Of a DNA stretch of 14,176 nucleotides, positions 1 through 10,300 are shown one piece after another. Location: contig JASFBA010000072.1 in NCBI GenBank assembly GCA_036172265.1, positions 1-14,176 on the forward strand, given 5' to 3'. Each line of letters begins with the position of its first letter. Position 1 is the first letter of the stretch. Both the position numbers and the translations under genes were made by a program. This stretch comes from JASFBA01 sp036172265 (lineage in GTDB: Bacteria; Chloroflexota; Chloroflexia; DTKN01). Below the pieces are notes generated by a model that searched no databases, was not told where the DNA came from, and saw only the letters and a program-made list of their open reading frames with translations.

Positions 1-129
1 CTGGATGAGCATATTCCTCCACCCGTCGAACGGGAGGTTGCCCTCACTATCCTTCAGGCAGAGGGCAGCCGTTCCCGTCTGGGCCATGATCTCCGCGATA
101 GATTTCTTTCCCGGATACTCCAGGCGCAT
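1..129 (-). CDS. 5' end of a gene, possibly a site-specific DNA methyltransferase (partial)
   Basis: An open frame starts with ATG at 129 and runs leftward off the window, so only 43 codons are visible. The start is supported by a strong Shine-Dalgarno (GGAGGTGG on the minus strand) about 7 nt upstream and by a consensus promoter further up. The N-terminus begins MRLEYPGKKSIAEIMAQTGT and the visible part ends with WRNMLIQ. Short N-termini of this kind, ending just where a 'N-LI-x-GDN' motif would begin, remind me of type III / adenine-specific DNA methyltransferases, whose S-adenosylmethionine motif follows directly. That motif lies outside the window, so the product is a guess from a faint resemblance, while the existence of the gene is well supported. 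It is divergent from the histidine kinase gene. Confidence 0.6.
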   Translation of the reverse strand, partial: MRLEYPGKKSIAEIMAQTGTAALCLKDSEGNLPFDGWRNMLIQ

Positions 130-152
130 CGCCGGCCACCTCCCCGGCAAGC

Positions 153-177
153 AGGGGCGTGGTGCCGCCACGCTCCT
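153..177 (-). promoter_or_regulatory. Hairpin at the 5' end of the leader of the left-edge gene
   Basis: Arms 153-162 and 168-177 can pair over 10 bp (one G-U) around a 5-nt loop. The predicted start of transcription is near 180, so the stem would sit at the very 5' end of the mRNA and end about 23 nt before the start codon. Such a stem could protect the 5' end or modulate translation. No U-tract follows it, so it does not look like an intrinsic terminator. Confidence 0.45.
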
Positions 178-186
178 ATTACACCC

Positions 187-215
187 ATTATAGCACGTCT
201 GTTCCGCTTGGGCAA
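187..215 (-). promoter_or_regulatory. Sigma-70 type promoter for the left-edge gene
   Basis: Read on the minus strand, the -35 box is TTGCCC (215-210) and the -10 box is a perfect TATAAT (192-187), separated by exactly 17 nt. It points at the gene starting at 129. It is divergent from the kinase promoter at 279-307, with about 63 bp between the two -35 boxes, room for a shared regulator. Confidence 0.75.
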
Positions 216-278
216 ACGGGGTATCGAAGCGACAGGGTAACTGCCCAGCCTCATGTCGAATTCGCCAGAAAAGCGGGT

Positions 279-307
279 TTGACAGGGAAAGCAGACAGGG
301 ATATAAT
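279..307 (+). promoter_or_regulatory. Consensus sigma-70 promoter for the kinase-receiver operon
   Basis: TTGACA (279-284) and TATAAT (302-307) are both perfect consensus boxes with the ideal 17-nt spacing. Transcription should begin near 314, giving a leader of about 40 nt before the ATG at 354. Such a perfect promoter suggests strong constitutive expression unless a repressor is involved. Confidence 0.85.
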
Positions 308-353
308 GTGGACATCTAGAGACAGCGGCTGGAAATTTGGCAGGTAGAGAGAG

Positions 354-2039
354 ATGGAGCCCGAGGGCTGGCAAGAGGTTTTGCTTCAGGTAGCCGTTGG
401 GTTGAAAGAGGAAGGTGCTTCTCCGGCCCGGTTGCTTCTGGAACGTAGCCTCGGAAGGCTTGTCCAAAGCACGGCCGCTCAGGCCGGGATGGTGATCCTG
501 GAAGGGGGGAAGGGAAAGCCGAAAGTGGTATGTCGCCTGGGGCCGGCCGAAAGGGAGGGGGCCCTGGCAGAATTATGGCCCCGCCTCGGGGAACTCGTCC
601 GCCCCACCCTCTTCAGCGGGGAAAAACCGGGGATATGGAACGAACAAGCCATCTCCGACATGCTGATCTTTCCCCTCCGGCAGCAGACCCTTTTCCTGGG
701 AACGATTGTCCTGGGGTTTTCCAAGCCGCCAACCCAGGCAGAACAGGAGCGCTTGCGGGAAGAGGGGGAAGAAATTCTCCTTTTCCTGGAATTGGAGGCC
801 GAGCGCCAGCGGGCCCGCCGCTACCTGCGGGAAAGCGAGGCCTTGCTCCAGATCACCCGGGCCTTGTCCCGCCCTGCTTTGATGGAAGAGATGCTGGGGA
901 TGATCATCCAGGCTGTGGTGGAGAATATCCCTGCCGCCGAGGCCGGGGTCATCCACCTTTTGGAAAAGGATAACGAGGAACTCCTGGTGCCCATGGGCGC
1001 CTTTCATGCCTTCCTTTCCCGCGATAGTCAGGTGCGGATGCGCCTGGGGATCGGCTTGGCCGGGAGGTCCCTCCTGGAAGGTCAGACCATCTGCGTGGAC
1101 GATGTGACCCAGGATCCCCGTTTTCTGCCCGGACGCACTCCCCCTTCCTACCGTTCCCTTCTGATCGCTCCGATGGAAGTGGGCGGACGCAAAGTGGGTA
1201 CCCTGAGCCTGCAGAGCAGCCAGGTAGGTGCCTTTACCTCGGACGATGCCCACTTCCTTTCCATCTTGGCCGGCCATGCGGCCATGATTGTGGAAAACGG
1301 CCGGCTTCTGGCCGAACTGTGCCAGCGCCTGGAAGAACTGCGTCGGGCCCAGGACTATCTGGTGCGCTCAGAGAAACTGGCCGCCACCGGCCGTCTGGCC
1401 GCCTCCGTGGCCCACGAGATCAATAACCCCTTGGAGGGGATCAAGAATTTCCTGGCCCTTCTCTCCCGCCGCCTCCCCCCCGATGACCCCAATCAGGAAC
1501 TGGTCCGTTTGGTCGCGGTCGGTTTTGAGCGTATCCATAATACGGTGCGTCAGATGCTCTCCTTTTCCCGAGAGCACGAGGCGGCCCGGCATCCCTGCAA
1601 CCTGCGCGAGGTGGTGGAAACGGCCCTCTCCCTCCTGCGCAACCGCCTGGTGGCCGAGCACGTCGAGACCCATGTAGACCTGGCGGGGGACCTTCAAGTG
1701 CTGGCTTCGCCGCCCCAGATGGAAGATGTCCTGGTGCGCCTTTTCCTCAATGCGGCCGAGGCGATGGCCGGACGAGGGGGACTTCTGGAAGTTCGGGGCC
1801 GCCAGGAAGGCGGACAGGTGCGCCTCTCCGTTCGGGACACCGGGCCGGGTATCCCGGAAGAAATCCGAGAGCGCCTCTTTGAACCGTTTGTAACGACCAA
1901 ACGCAACGGCAGCGGGATGAGCCTGTGGAGTTGTTACGGCATTATCTCCGAACATGGGGGAACGATCGAGGTGGAAAGCGAGGCCGGCCGGGGGACGACC
2001 TTTACCATCGTTCTGCCGGCCCTGATCGCCCAGGGGTAG
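354..2039 (+). CDS. Soluble histidine kinase with two GAF domains
   Basis: This 561-residue protein should sense a cytoplasmic signal and autophosphorylate, handing phosphate to a receiver protein. No membrane segment or signal peptide is visible. A first, diverged GAF-like region (about 20-135) is followed by a helical linker, a clear GAF domain (about 165-315), a HisKA dimerisation helix with H-box VAHEINNPLEGIKN (phospho-acceptor His354), and an HATPase domain. The HATPase shows an N-box (Asn466 in LFLNAAEAM), G1 DTGPGIP (Asp495) and an F-box LFEPFVTTK. The G2 motif reads GSGMSLW where relatives have G-[ST]-G-LGLW/S, so one glycine is serine (Ser523). H-box and F-box resemble the NtrB/PAS-GAF kinase group. 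The ATG at 354 has only a weak purine-rich ribosome site (AGG at 342-344) but fits the promoter. The receiver gene follows 3 nt after the stop and is the likely partner. Confidence 0.92.
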   Translation: MEPEGWQEVLLQVAVGLKEEGASPARLLLERSLGRLVQSTAAQAGMVILEGGKGKPKVVCRLGPAEREGALAELWPRLGELVRPTLFSGEKPGIWNEQAISDMLIFPLRQQTLFLGTIVLGFSKPPTQAEQERLREEGEEILLFLELEAERQRARRYLRESEALLQITRALSRPALMEEMLGMIIQAVVENIPAAEAGVIHLLEKDNEELLVPMGAFHAFLSRDSQVRMRLGIGLAGRSLLEGQTICVDDVTQDPRFLPGRTPPSYRSLLIAPMEVGGRKVGTLSLQSSQVGAFTSDDAHFLSILAGHAAMIVENGRLLAELCQRLEELRRAQDYLVRSEKLAATGRLAASVAHEINNPLEGIKNFLALLSRRLPPDDPNQELVRLVAVGFERIHNTVRQMLSFSREHEAARHPCNLREVVETALSLLRNRLVAEHVETHVDLAGDLQVLASPPQMEDVLVRLFLNAAEAMAGRGGLLEVRGRQEGGQVRLSVRDTGPGIPEEIRERLFEPFVTTKRNGSGMSLWSCYGIISEHGGTIEVESEAGRGTTFTIVLPALIAQG

Positions 2040-2042
2040 AAA

Positions 2043-2426
2043 ATGGCCCAAGCGCCATCGGAGACCAAAATCCTGGTCGTAGACGATGACCCTTACGTCC
2101 GCAAAAGCCTGCAGGCCGTCCTGGAAGCCGAGGGCTACCGGGTCATCACCGCCCAGCACGGCCAGGAAGGGTTGCGCTTTCTCCAGGAGGAACACCCCGA
2201 CCTGGTTGTCCTGGACGCACTGATGCCGGATATGGACGGTTGGGAGACTTGCCGGCGTATGCGCGCGCTTTCGGCTGTGCCCATCCTGATCCTCACCGCC
2301 CGCCAGAGCGAGGGAGACCACCTGCGTAGCATGGAGGCCGGGGCCACAGATTACCTCCTGAAGCCGGTTTCCCTGAACGAGTTACGTGCCCGCATCAGGG
2401 CGGCGTTGTCAGGCTCTCCCTTGTAG
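2043..2426 (+). CDS. Stand-alone receiver (CheY-like) response regulator
   Basis: The 127-residue product is a single receiver domain without an output domain. The acidic pocket (Asp14-Asp16), phospho-acceptor Asp58 (VVLDALMPDMDGW), Thr85 and Lys107 (DYLLKPVS) are all present, so it should be phosphorylatable. It starts 3 nt after the stop of the double-GAF histidine kinase, so the two are surely co-transcribed and probably form a cognate pair. A receiver without an output domain usually works by protein contact, as a phosphorelay intermediate or an allosteric partner. The next gene on the opposite strand encodes a receiver-HD-GYP protein, so a phosphorelay towards that protein is possible but not shown. 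The ATG at 2043 is chosen because it is adjacent to the upstream stop and leaves a normal receiver N-terminus. Confidence 0.92.
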   Translation: MAQAPSETKILVVDDDPYVRKSLQAVLEAEGYRVITAQHGQEGLRFLQEEHPDLVVLDALMPDMDGWETCRRMRALSAVPILILTARQSEGDHLRSMEAGATDYLLKPVSLNELRARIRAALSGSPL

Positions 2427-2429
2427 AAT

Positions 2430-2452
2430 GGGGCGAGACGCCTCCTCGCCCC
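2430..2452. repeat. GC-rich palindrome between convergent genes
   Basis: Arms GGGGCGAG (2430-2437) and CTCGCCCC (2445-2452) pair perfectly over 8 bp around a 7-nt loop. It lies 3 nt after the receiver stop and 15 nt past the end of the opposing HD-GYP gene. It could end transcription from both sides, but neither side has a U-tract. Its GGGGCGAG...CTCGCCCC form looks like the short interspersed palindromes common in some Chloroflexota genomes. Confidence 0.6.
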
Positions 2453-2467
2453 TACGGAAAGTTTCCC

Positions 2468-3526
2468 CTAATCTGTGTCTCCCGGCAGGGTAAGGCTCCC
2501 CGGAGGAGGGGACAGTCGGCCCTCGCGGACCAGGCGGACCCAGGCTTGGACGAGGCACGGATCGTACTGCGTGCCACTGCTCTGTTCCAGCCTTTCCAAC
2601 GCCTCCTCCGGGGTAAAGGCCGGCCGATAGGCCCGCACCGAAGTCATCGCCTCAAAGCCGTCCACCACGGCCAAGAGGCGGGCTCCCGGGGGAATCCCCT
2701 CTCCGGCCAGACCATCGGGATAGCCGTTCCCGTTATACCATTCATGGTGGTGCAGGACGATGGGCACCACTTTGCGCAACCCCGGTATGGGGCTGAGAAT
2801 CTGGGCCGCCAGGATGGGGTGATTCTGTACCCGCCGGTACTCCTCTTCATTCAGTGGGCCGGGTTTATAGAGGACGGCATCGCGTACTCCGATCTTGCCG
2901 ATGTCGTGGAGCAGCCCGGCCAACCAGAGCGTTCGGATTTCTTCCTGGGGCATCCCCACTTCCCGGGCCAGAAGGGTCGCATAATGGGCTACCCGTTCGG
3001 AATGCCCCCGCGTATAGGGATCACGGGCCTCGGTGGCGTTCACCAGGGCGGCGATGGCCGGCAGGTTTTCCTCGATCTGAGAAAGCCGGTAGAACACCTC
3101 CTGGCGAGTCAGGGCAGCCTGGATGCGCTCAAGCAGTTCTTTCTCCCGGCAGGGCTTGAGGAGATAGTCGTCGGCGCCGTGGCGTATGGCCTGGATGGCA
3201 CTCTCCAAGGTGCTATAGCCGGTGAGCAGGATGACCGCCGTATGGGGAAACCGGACCTTGGCCCAACGTAAGAGTTCTAGTCCGTCCATCCTGGGCATCC
3301 GCAGGTCGGTCAGCACCAGGTCCGGCGCTTCGCGATCGATCCGTTCCAGCGCTTCCTGCCCATTGGCCGCGGTGATGACCTCATAACCGTGTGACCGGAG
3401 CAGGTGCTCCAGACTGGTTTGGACAAACTGATCATCTTCTACCACCAGGATCGTGGTCATCCCCCCGGCTCCCAACCGGCCGGCACAGGCGTTCATCTGC
3501 CGGTAGAGTTGTGCTCCTGTGTACAT
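2468..3526 (-). CDS. Response regulator with HD-GYP domain (predicted cyclic-di-GMP phosphodiesterase)
   Basis: The 352-residue protein has an N-terminal receiver domain (about 24-140; phospho-acceptor Asp74 in VLTDLRMPRMDG, Thr103, Lys124) joined to an HD-GYP domain (about 155-335). The metal-binding set is visible: His175, the HD pair His207-Asp208 in LLHDIGKIG, His236, the HHHE stretch at 259-262, the GYP triplet at 268-270 and Asp289. Families with this complete set hydrolyse cyclic-di-GMP. Activity here is therefore predicted to be controlled by phosphorylation. Three starts are possible. ATG at 3526 has an AGGGGG-like site about 7 nt upstream and is preferred. Met23 (3460) would leave a textbook receiver N-terminus but its G-run abuts the ATG. 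The partner kinase may be the one encoded convergently at 354-2039. No convincing promoter was found upstream. Confidence 0.92.
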   Translation of the reverse strand: MYTGAQLYRQMNACAGRLGAGGMTTILVVEDDQFVQTSLEHLLRSHGYEVITAANGQEALERIDREAPDLVLTDLRMPRMDGLELLRWAKVRFPHTAVILLTGYSTLESAIQAIRHGADDYLLKPCREKELLERIQAALTRQEVFYRLSQIEENLPAIAALVNATEARDPYTRGHSERVAHYATLLAREVGMPQEEIRTLWLAGLLHDIGKIGVRDAVLYKPGPLNEEEYRRVQNHPILAAQILSPIPGLRKVVPIVLHHHEWYNGNGYPDGLAGEGIPPGARLLAVVDGFEAMTSVRAYRPAFTPEEALERLEQSSGTQYDPCLVQAWVRLVREGRLSPPPGSLTLPGDTD

Positions 3527-3593
3527 GGTACTACCCCCTGGTACAGCATAGACCTCCGTGTTCCTGTTCTAGTTTTCCCAGAGGGGTAGAACT

Positions 3594-3623
3594 GGGTGGG
3601 AAAGGTGCACTCCTTTCCCACCC
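3594..3623. repeat. Perfect 12-bp palindrome in a divergent intergenic region
   Basis: GGGTGGGAAAGG (3594-3605) pairs perfectly with CCTTTCCCACCC (3612-3623) around a 6-nt loop. It lies 68 bp upstream of the HD-GYP gene start and follows no gene end, so it is not an ordinary terminator. It could act in the leader of that gene. It shares its outer sequence (GGGTG....AAGG) with the palindrome at 3794-3828. Confidence 0.7.
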
Positions 3624-3766
3624 TTCTCCCCGGCGAAACTGCTCCTCGAAATTTTAGACTTCCCTTCGGACACCCTCTGGCCAGACAACACCCCGCTCTT
3701 CCCAGGCAACCCCATTCTAGCCGGATCCTGGCAGCAACCCGTTAGCGCCTTGTTACAGGTTGGTTA

Positions 3767-3785
3767 CCAGGGTCCATAACCCTGG
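3767..3785. repeat. Small hairpin in the divergent intergenic region
   Basis: CCAGGGT (3767-3773) and ACCCTGG (3779-3785) form a perfect 7-bp stem with a CCATA loop. It sits immediately before the larger palindrome at 3794-3828. Apart from the three hairpins and the promoter at 3850-3879, the 394-bp gap 3527-3920 holds nothing I can identify: no small gene, tRNA or riboswitch. Confidence 0.45.
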
Positions 3786-3793
3786 CCCAATCG

Positions 3794-3828
3794 TCGGGTG
3801 AGCGAAGGCACTGCCTTCGCCCACCCGA
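3794..3828. repeat. Long (17-bp arm) palindrome upstream of the formate dehydrogenase promoter
   Basis: The arms 3794-3810 and 3812-3828 are symmetric about 3811 and match at 16 of 17 positions; the exception is A3801 opposite C3821. The core is GCGAAGGCA / TGCCTTCGC. It ends 21 bp before the -35 box of the formate dehydrogenase promoter, so it could be an operator, or an interspersed palindromic repeat of the same family as 3594-3623. Confidence 0.7.
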
Positions 3829-3849
3829 TCTTGTACCTATTCGAAGCCT

Positions 3850-3879
3850 TTGACCGCCCTTGTGGGGCTGTGCTATAAT
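3850..3879 (+). promoter_or_regulatory. Sigma-70 promoter with extended -10 for the formate dehydrogenase operon
   Basis: TTGACC (3850-3855), an 18-nt spacer and TATAAT (3874-3879). The -10 is preceded by TGC, giving the extended -10 element TGnTATAAT. Transcription should start near 3886, about 35 nt before the ATG at 3921. A strong ribosome site AGGAGG (3910-3915) precedes the start by 5 nt. Confidence 0.8.
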
Positions 3880-3920
3880 CGACCTCGACGGAGAACCGGT
3901 TTCACGCGCAGGAGGTTCCG

Positions 3921-5681
3921 ATGGCCGATACGCCTGCAGACGCAATGCTGGAACCCCTCCTGGAATTTACCGGGCAACGCGGCGACCTGATCCCGGTGCT
4001 ACAAAAGGTCCAGGAGCGTTACGGTTACCTGCCCCGCGAGGTGCTCCAGGCTGTTGCCCGATGGTCGGGCCTTCCCCCAAGCGAGGTCTACGGCTTGGCC
4101 ACCTTCTATGCCCTCTGGCAGGTGGGAGAAAAGCCTCCTCCGGCCGTCTACCTCTGCGATGACGGTCCCTGCCACGTTCAGGGTGCTCCCCAGGTGCGTC
4201 GGGCGCTGGAGGAAGCCGGCCTGGAGGTACGTCGCACGAGTTGCATCGGCCACTGCGCCGGCGGTCCAGCCGCCTATTGCGCCGGCCGGCTCTACCGAAG
4301 ACTCTCCCCCCAGGATGTGCATGTCCTCCTGGAGGGCCGGGAAGCGATCCCCACTTCGCCCGCAGACGACATCATCGGCATTGAGGTTCCCCTGGAACGG
4401 GCGCTGCTCCGCCGCGTCGGGCGCATCGCCCCCCATTCCCTGGCCGAGGCGGTCTCGGCCGGAGCCTACCAGTCCCTGCGTAAGGCCCTGACCTCGATGA
4501 CGCCGGATGAGGTCATCGAGGAGGTGGTGCGCTCCGGGTTGCAGGGGCGCGGCGGGGCCGGCTTCCCTACCGGATTGAAGATGCGCTTTACCGCTGCTGC
4601 GGCCCGCTCTGGAAGCGGCCCGGCCTGTGTGGTCTGTAATGCCGATGAATCGGAACCGGGCACTTTCAAGGACCGCCTTCTTATGGAGGGCGACCCCCAC
4701 CTCCTTCTGGAGGGCATCGTCCTGGCCGGCTATGCCGTCGGGGCCCATGAAGGCTATATCTACATCCGAGGGGAATATGCTCCCCAGGCGGCACTTCTGG
4801 AACAGGCCATCCGGGAAGCCCGGGAGGCTGGCTACCTGGGCCCGGACATCTTGGGCGCGGGCTTTTCCTTCACCGTCCACCTCCATCGCGGCGCCGGTGC
4901 CTACATTTGCGGCGAGGAGACGGCCCTGTTGGAGAGTCTGGAAGGGAAGCGCGGCGAACCGCGCCTGCGTCCGCCTTACCCCACGACCTATGGAGCCTTC
5001 GGCCGGCCTACCCTCCTCAACAATGTGGAGACGCTCTGTAACCTGCCGGGCATCGTATCTTATGGGGCCGAGTGGTATCGCCAGCTTGGGACGGAGAAAA
5101 GCCCGGGCACCAAACTCTACCCCATCTCCGGGCACGTCCACCGGCGTGGCTGTCTGGAAGCGCCATTGGGCCGATTCACCTTGCGCGAGGTCATCGAGGG
5201 GCCGGCCGGCGGAATGCAAGGTCCGGCCTCCTTCAAGGCCTGCCACCTGGGCGGCGCGGCCGGAGCCATTGTCGGCCCCGAATTCCTGGATGTGCCCCTC
5301 GATTTCGCCTCCTGCGCGGCGGCCGGGGCCATGCTGGGCGCCGGCGACATCGTGGTCCTGGATGCCGCCACCTGTATGGTGGATTACGTGCGCGCCGTGG
5401 CCGCCTTCTTCCGCGCCGAGTCCTGCGGAAAATGCACGCCCTGTCGGGTGGGCACGGAACGCCAACTCCAACTCCTGAATGAACTGACCTCCGGCCGTGG
5501 CACGCCCGAGCATCTCCAGGAATTGCTCGAATGGGGCGAACATATGGCCGATAGTTCCTTCTGCGGGTTGGGCCAGACGGCTTCTACCGCAGTCCTTTCG
5601 GCTCTGCGTCTCTTCCCGGACGAATTCGAGGCGCACGCTCGGGGCACCTGCCCGGCCGGGGTATGCCGGATGAAGGAGTGA
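3921..5681 (+). CDS. NuoE-NuoF fusion, NADH-binding diaphorase subunit of NAD-dependent formate dehydrogenase
   Basis: This 586-residue protein joins two proteins that are usually separate. Residues 1-145 are a NuoE-like thioredoxin-fold domain with a [2Fe-2S] set at Cys79, Cys84, Cys108 and Cys112. Residues about 160-586 are NuoF. They show the glycine-rich flavin/NADH segment GRGGAGFPTGLK (209-220), the second nucleotide-site segment GAGAYICGEETALLESLEG (324-342), and a [4Fe-4S] site at Cys502, Cys505, Cys508 and Cys548. It should bind FMN and exchange electrons with NAD+/NADH for the catalytic subunit encoded 4 nt downstream. The C-terminus stops just after CPAGVC (577-582). That sequence in HydB/HndC-type bifurcating subunits leads into an extra two-cluster ferredoxin domain, absent here, so this is the shorter form. 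The start is fixed by AGGAGG at 3910-3915. In isolation it could equally serve a hydrogenase or complex I; the neighbour decides. Confidence 0.93.
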   Translation: MADTPADAMLEPLLEFTGQRGDLIPVLQKVQERYGYLPREVLQAVARWSGLPPSEVYGLATFYALWQVGEKPPPAVYLCDDGPCHVQGAPQVRRALEEAGLEVRRTSCIGHCAGGPAAYCAGRLYRRLSPQDVHVLLEGREAIPTSPADDIIGIEVPLERALLRRVGRIAPHSLAEAVSAGAYQSLRKALTSMTPDEVIEEVVRSGLQGRGGAGFPTGLKMRFTAAAARSGSGPACVVCNADESEPGTFKDRLLMEGDPHLLLEGIVLAGYAVGAHEGYIYIRGEYAPQAALLEQAIREAREAGYLGPDILGAGFSFTVHLHRGAGAYICGEETALLESLEGKRGEPRLRPPYPTTYGAFGRPTLLNNVETLCNLPGIVSYGAEWYRQLGTEKSPGTKLYPISGHVHRRGCLEAPLGRFTLREVIEGPAGGMQGPASFKACHLGGAAGAIVGPEFLDVPLDFASCAAAGAMLGAGDIVVLDAATCMVDYVRAVAAFFRAESCGKCTPCRVGTERQLQLLNELTSGRGTPEHLQELLEWGEHMADSSFCGLGQTASTAVLSALRLFPDEFEAHARGTCPAGVCRMKE

Positions 5682-5685
5682 GGCG

Positions 5686-8490
<2,805 letters not shown>

Positions 8491-8537
8491 GAGGAGAGGA
8501 AAGCAGAAACTTTACCGGCCGGATGTTCCCGGGACGG

Positions 8538-9803
8538 TTAGATTCCCAAGGCCCGGCGCAGGAGGGCTTCATCCTGGCCGGGCCCGACCAGGGCCAGCCG
8601 GAGGCAGTCGCGCCGAAAGAGGCCCTCGGCCAAACGGCGCAGGTCGGCCGGTTGCACCGCCTCGATGCGGGCAACAACCTGGTCCACCTCTTCGATCTGC
8701 TCCAGCAGGAGTTCCTGCCCTCCGTACCAGGAGGCTACCCCATAGGAATCTTCCATCCGCAGGAGGATGCGGCCCTTGTTGTATTCCTTGGCCCGTTCCA
8801 GTTCCACGTCCTCCACCTCTTCGCCGGTCAGCCGTTCCAGTTCCTCCCAGACGGCGCTCAGGCATTCGGCGGTCCGTTCGGGTGCCACGCCGGCATAGAT
8901 GAGGACGGCACCGGCGTCGGCATGTTGGCGCAGGGTGGAATAGATATTATAGGCCAGGGCCCGTTCCTCCCGGATGCTCTGGAAGAGGCGCGAACTCATG
9001 CTGGCCCCCAAGACGGTGTTCAGGAGAACCAGGGTATAGCGCTCCGGATGGTTATAGGGCAGGCCAGGCAGGGCCAGGCAGAGGTTGACCTGTTCTGTGT
9101 CCCGATTTTCCAGCAGGATGGCCGGCCCAGGGGAAATCGGCGGGGCCGGCTCCACCGGGACCTGCGGCTGGGGGGAAAGTTCTCCCCAGGCTGCACTCAG
9201 GGCAGATTCGACCTCGGCGGCCGGCAAGGCTCCGGCTACCACGGCCACAATGCGGGCAGGGTTGTAGTACTGCTGCCGATAATCCTCCAGATCGGCCCGC
9301 CGGATGGCGTTTACCCCCTCCTCCGTCCCAATAATGTCCCGCCCCAGCGGATGGCTGGGCCAGAGGAGGTGGCCGATCAGTTCCAGGACCCAATCGGACG
9401 GGGAATCGGCGATCATATGGAGTTCCTCGATGATGACACGGCGTTCCTTTTCGATCTCCGCCGGGTCCAGGAGAGGCCGACAGAGCATCTCGGTGAGGGC
9501 CTGCAGGGCCAGGGGAAAATGATGGACGGCCACCTTGGCCCAGTAGGTGGTGACCTCGGTGGAGGTGTTGGCGTCCAGGACCCCTCCGACACCCTCGATG
9601 GCCTCGGAAAGTTTGCGGGCCGTGGGGAAGGAAGGGGTGCCCTTGAAGACCATATGTTCCAGGAAATGGGAAAGGCCGGCCTTTTCCGCCGGTTCATGGC
9701 GGGAACCGACTCCTACGTAGAAACAGAGGGTGGCCGAGCGCACATGGGGCATCGGGCAGGTTAGGATGCGTAATCCGTTGGCCAGGACGGAACGGGTATA
9801 CAA
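8538..9803 (-). CDS. M16 family zinc peptidase (processing-peptidase-like)
   Basis: The 421-residue protein belongs to the single-unit M16 peptidases (YmxG/mitochondrial processing peptidase group), which cut small peptides or presequences inside a clamshell made by two like halves or two subunits. The inverted zinc motif HFLEH (46-50) is intact and a further glutamate lies in ERRVIIEELHM (120-130), at the spacing expected for the third zinc ligand. The C-terminal half has the conserved LFQSIREERALAYNIYS segment with the Arg/Tyr pair, so both halves are represented. The start codon is TTG (9803-9801), chosen because AGGAGG lies 5 nt upstream (9814-9809) and overlaps the stop of the upstream pncC gene. 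It is the last gene of the minus-strand operon and converges on fdhA with 47 bp between. No signal peptide is visible, so it is probably cytoplasmic. Confidence 0.92.
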   Translation of the reverse strand: MYTRSVLANGLRILTCPMPHVRSATLCFYVGVGSRHEPAEKAGLSHFLEHMVFKGTPSFPTARKLSEAIEGVGGVLDANTSTEVTTYWAKVAVHHFPLALQALTEMLCRPLLDPAEIEKERRVIIEELHMIADSPSDWVLELIGHLLWPSHPLGRDIIGTEEGVNAIRRADLEDYRQQYYNPARIVAVVAGALPAAEVESALSAAWGELSPQPQVPVEPAPPISPGPAILLENRDTEQVNLCLALPGLPYNHPERYTLVLLNTVLGASMSSRLFQSIREERALAYNIYSTLRQHADAGAVLIYAGVAPERTAECLSAVWEELERLTGEEVEDVELERAKEYNKGRILLRMEDSYGVASWYGGQELLLEQIEEVDQVVARIEAVQPADLRRLAEGLFRRDCLRLALVGPGQDEALLRRALGI

Positions 9804-9812
9804 CGAGACCTC

Positions 9813-10292
9813 CTATCTTTCCTCTAGATATTCCACCAGCATCTCCAGTGCCCGCTGGGCCGAAGCCTCCTTGTTCCCCAGGCGGTCGTGGGGCCAGATG
9901 TGGCGTTCACAGCGCGCCACTCCTTCGGCCGCTAGGGCGATATAGACCAGGCCGACCGGTTTTTCGGGCGTGCCTCCGGTGGGGCCGGCGATGCCGGTAA
10001 TGCCTACCCCGATGTCTGCACCGAACAGCCGGCGCACTCCGGAGGCCATCTCCTTCGCCACCGCTTCGCTCACCGCCCCCTGGCGTTCCAGGGTCGAGGC
10101 TTCCACGCCCAATAGCGTCTGCTTCGCTGCATTGGAATAGGCCACCACCCCGCCCAGAAAATAGTCTGAACTTCCGGAGACATTGGTCAGCCGATGGGCC
10201 AGCAGCCCGCCGGTGCACGATTCGGCCACGGCCAGCGTTTGTTTTCGCCGCCGCAGCAATGGGCCGAGACGCACTTCCGGTAATTCTTCCAT
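9813..10292 (-). CDS. pncC: Nicotinamide-nucleotide amidase (PncC / CinA C-terminal domain)
   Basis: The 159-residue protein is the stand-alone CinA C-terminal domain, which deamidates nicotinamide mononucleotide to nicotinic acid mononucleotide in pyridine-nucleotide recycling. Family signatures are AESCTGGLLAHRLTNVSGSS near the N-terminus (with the catalytic serine, about Ser25), GGVVAYSNAAKQTLLGV, GAVSEAVAKEMA, and GITGIAGPTGGTPEKPVGLVY. The frame is open further upstream to 10388, but that would overlap the rhomboid-like gene by 55 bp and add a non-conserved tail. The ATG at 10292, with GGAG 6 nt upstream, gives the normal family length. It lies 41 nt after the rhomboid-like gene and 9 nt before the M16 peptidase gene, in the same operon. 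The N-terminal CinA domain of long versions is absent, as in E. coli PncC. Confidence 0.9.
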   Translation of the reverse strand: MEELPEVRLGPLLRRRKQTLAVAESCTGGLLAHRLTNVSGSSDYFLGGVVAYSNAAKQTLLGVEASTLERQGAVSEAVAKEMASGVRRLFGADIGVGITGIAGPTGGTPEKPVGLVYIALAAEGVARCERHIWPHDRLGNKEASAQRALEMLVEYLEER

Positions 10293-10300
10293 GGCCAACT

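Noticed and set aside
573..1277. Minus-strand 234-codon open frame inside the histidine kinase gene
   Set aside because: It lies antisense to the GAF domains and has no ribosome site or motif.
3527..3720. A promoter for the HD-GYP gene (TAGAAT at 3719-3714, minus strand)
   Set aside because: No acceptable -35 box lies 16-18 nt upstream, so it was not called.
3999..5636. Long (545-codon) open frame antisense to the NuoE-NuoF fusion gene
   Set aside because: It is a mirror of high-GC codon bias. The translation has no domain logic, and the plus-strand frame has every iron-sulfur and FMN motif, a promoter and a ribosome site.
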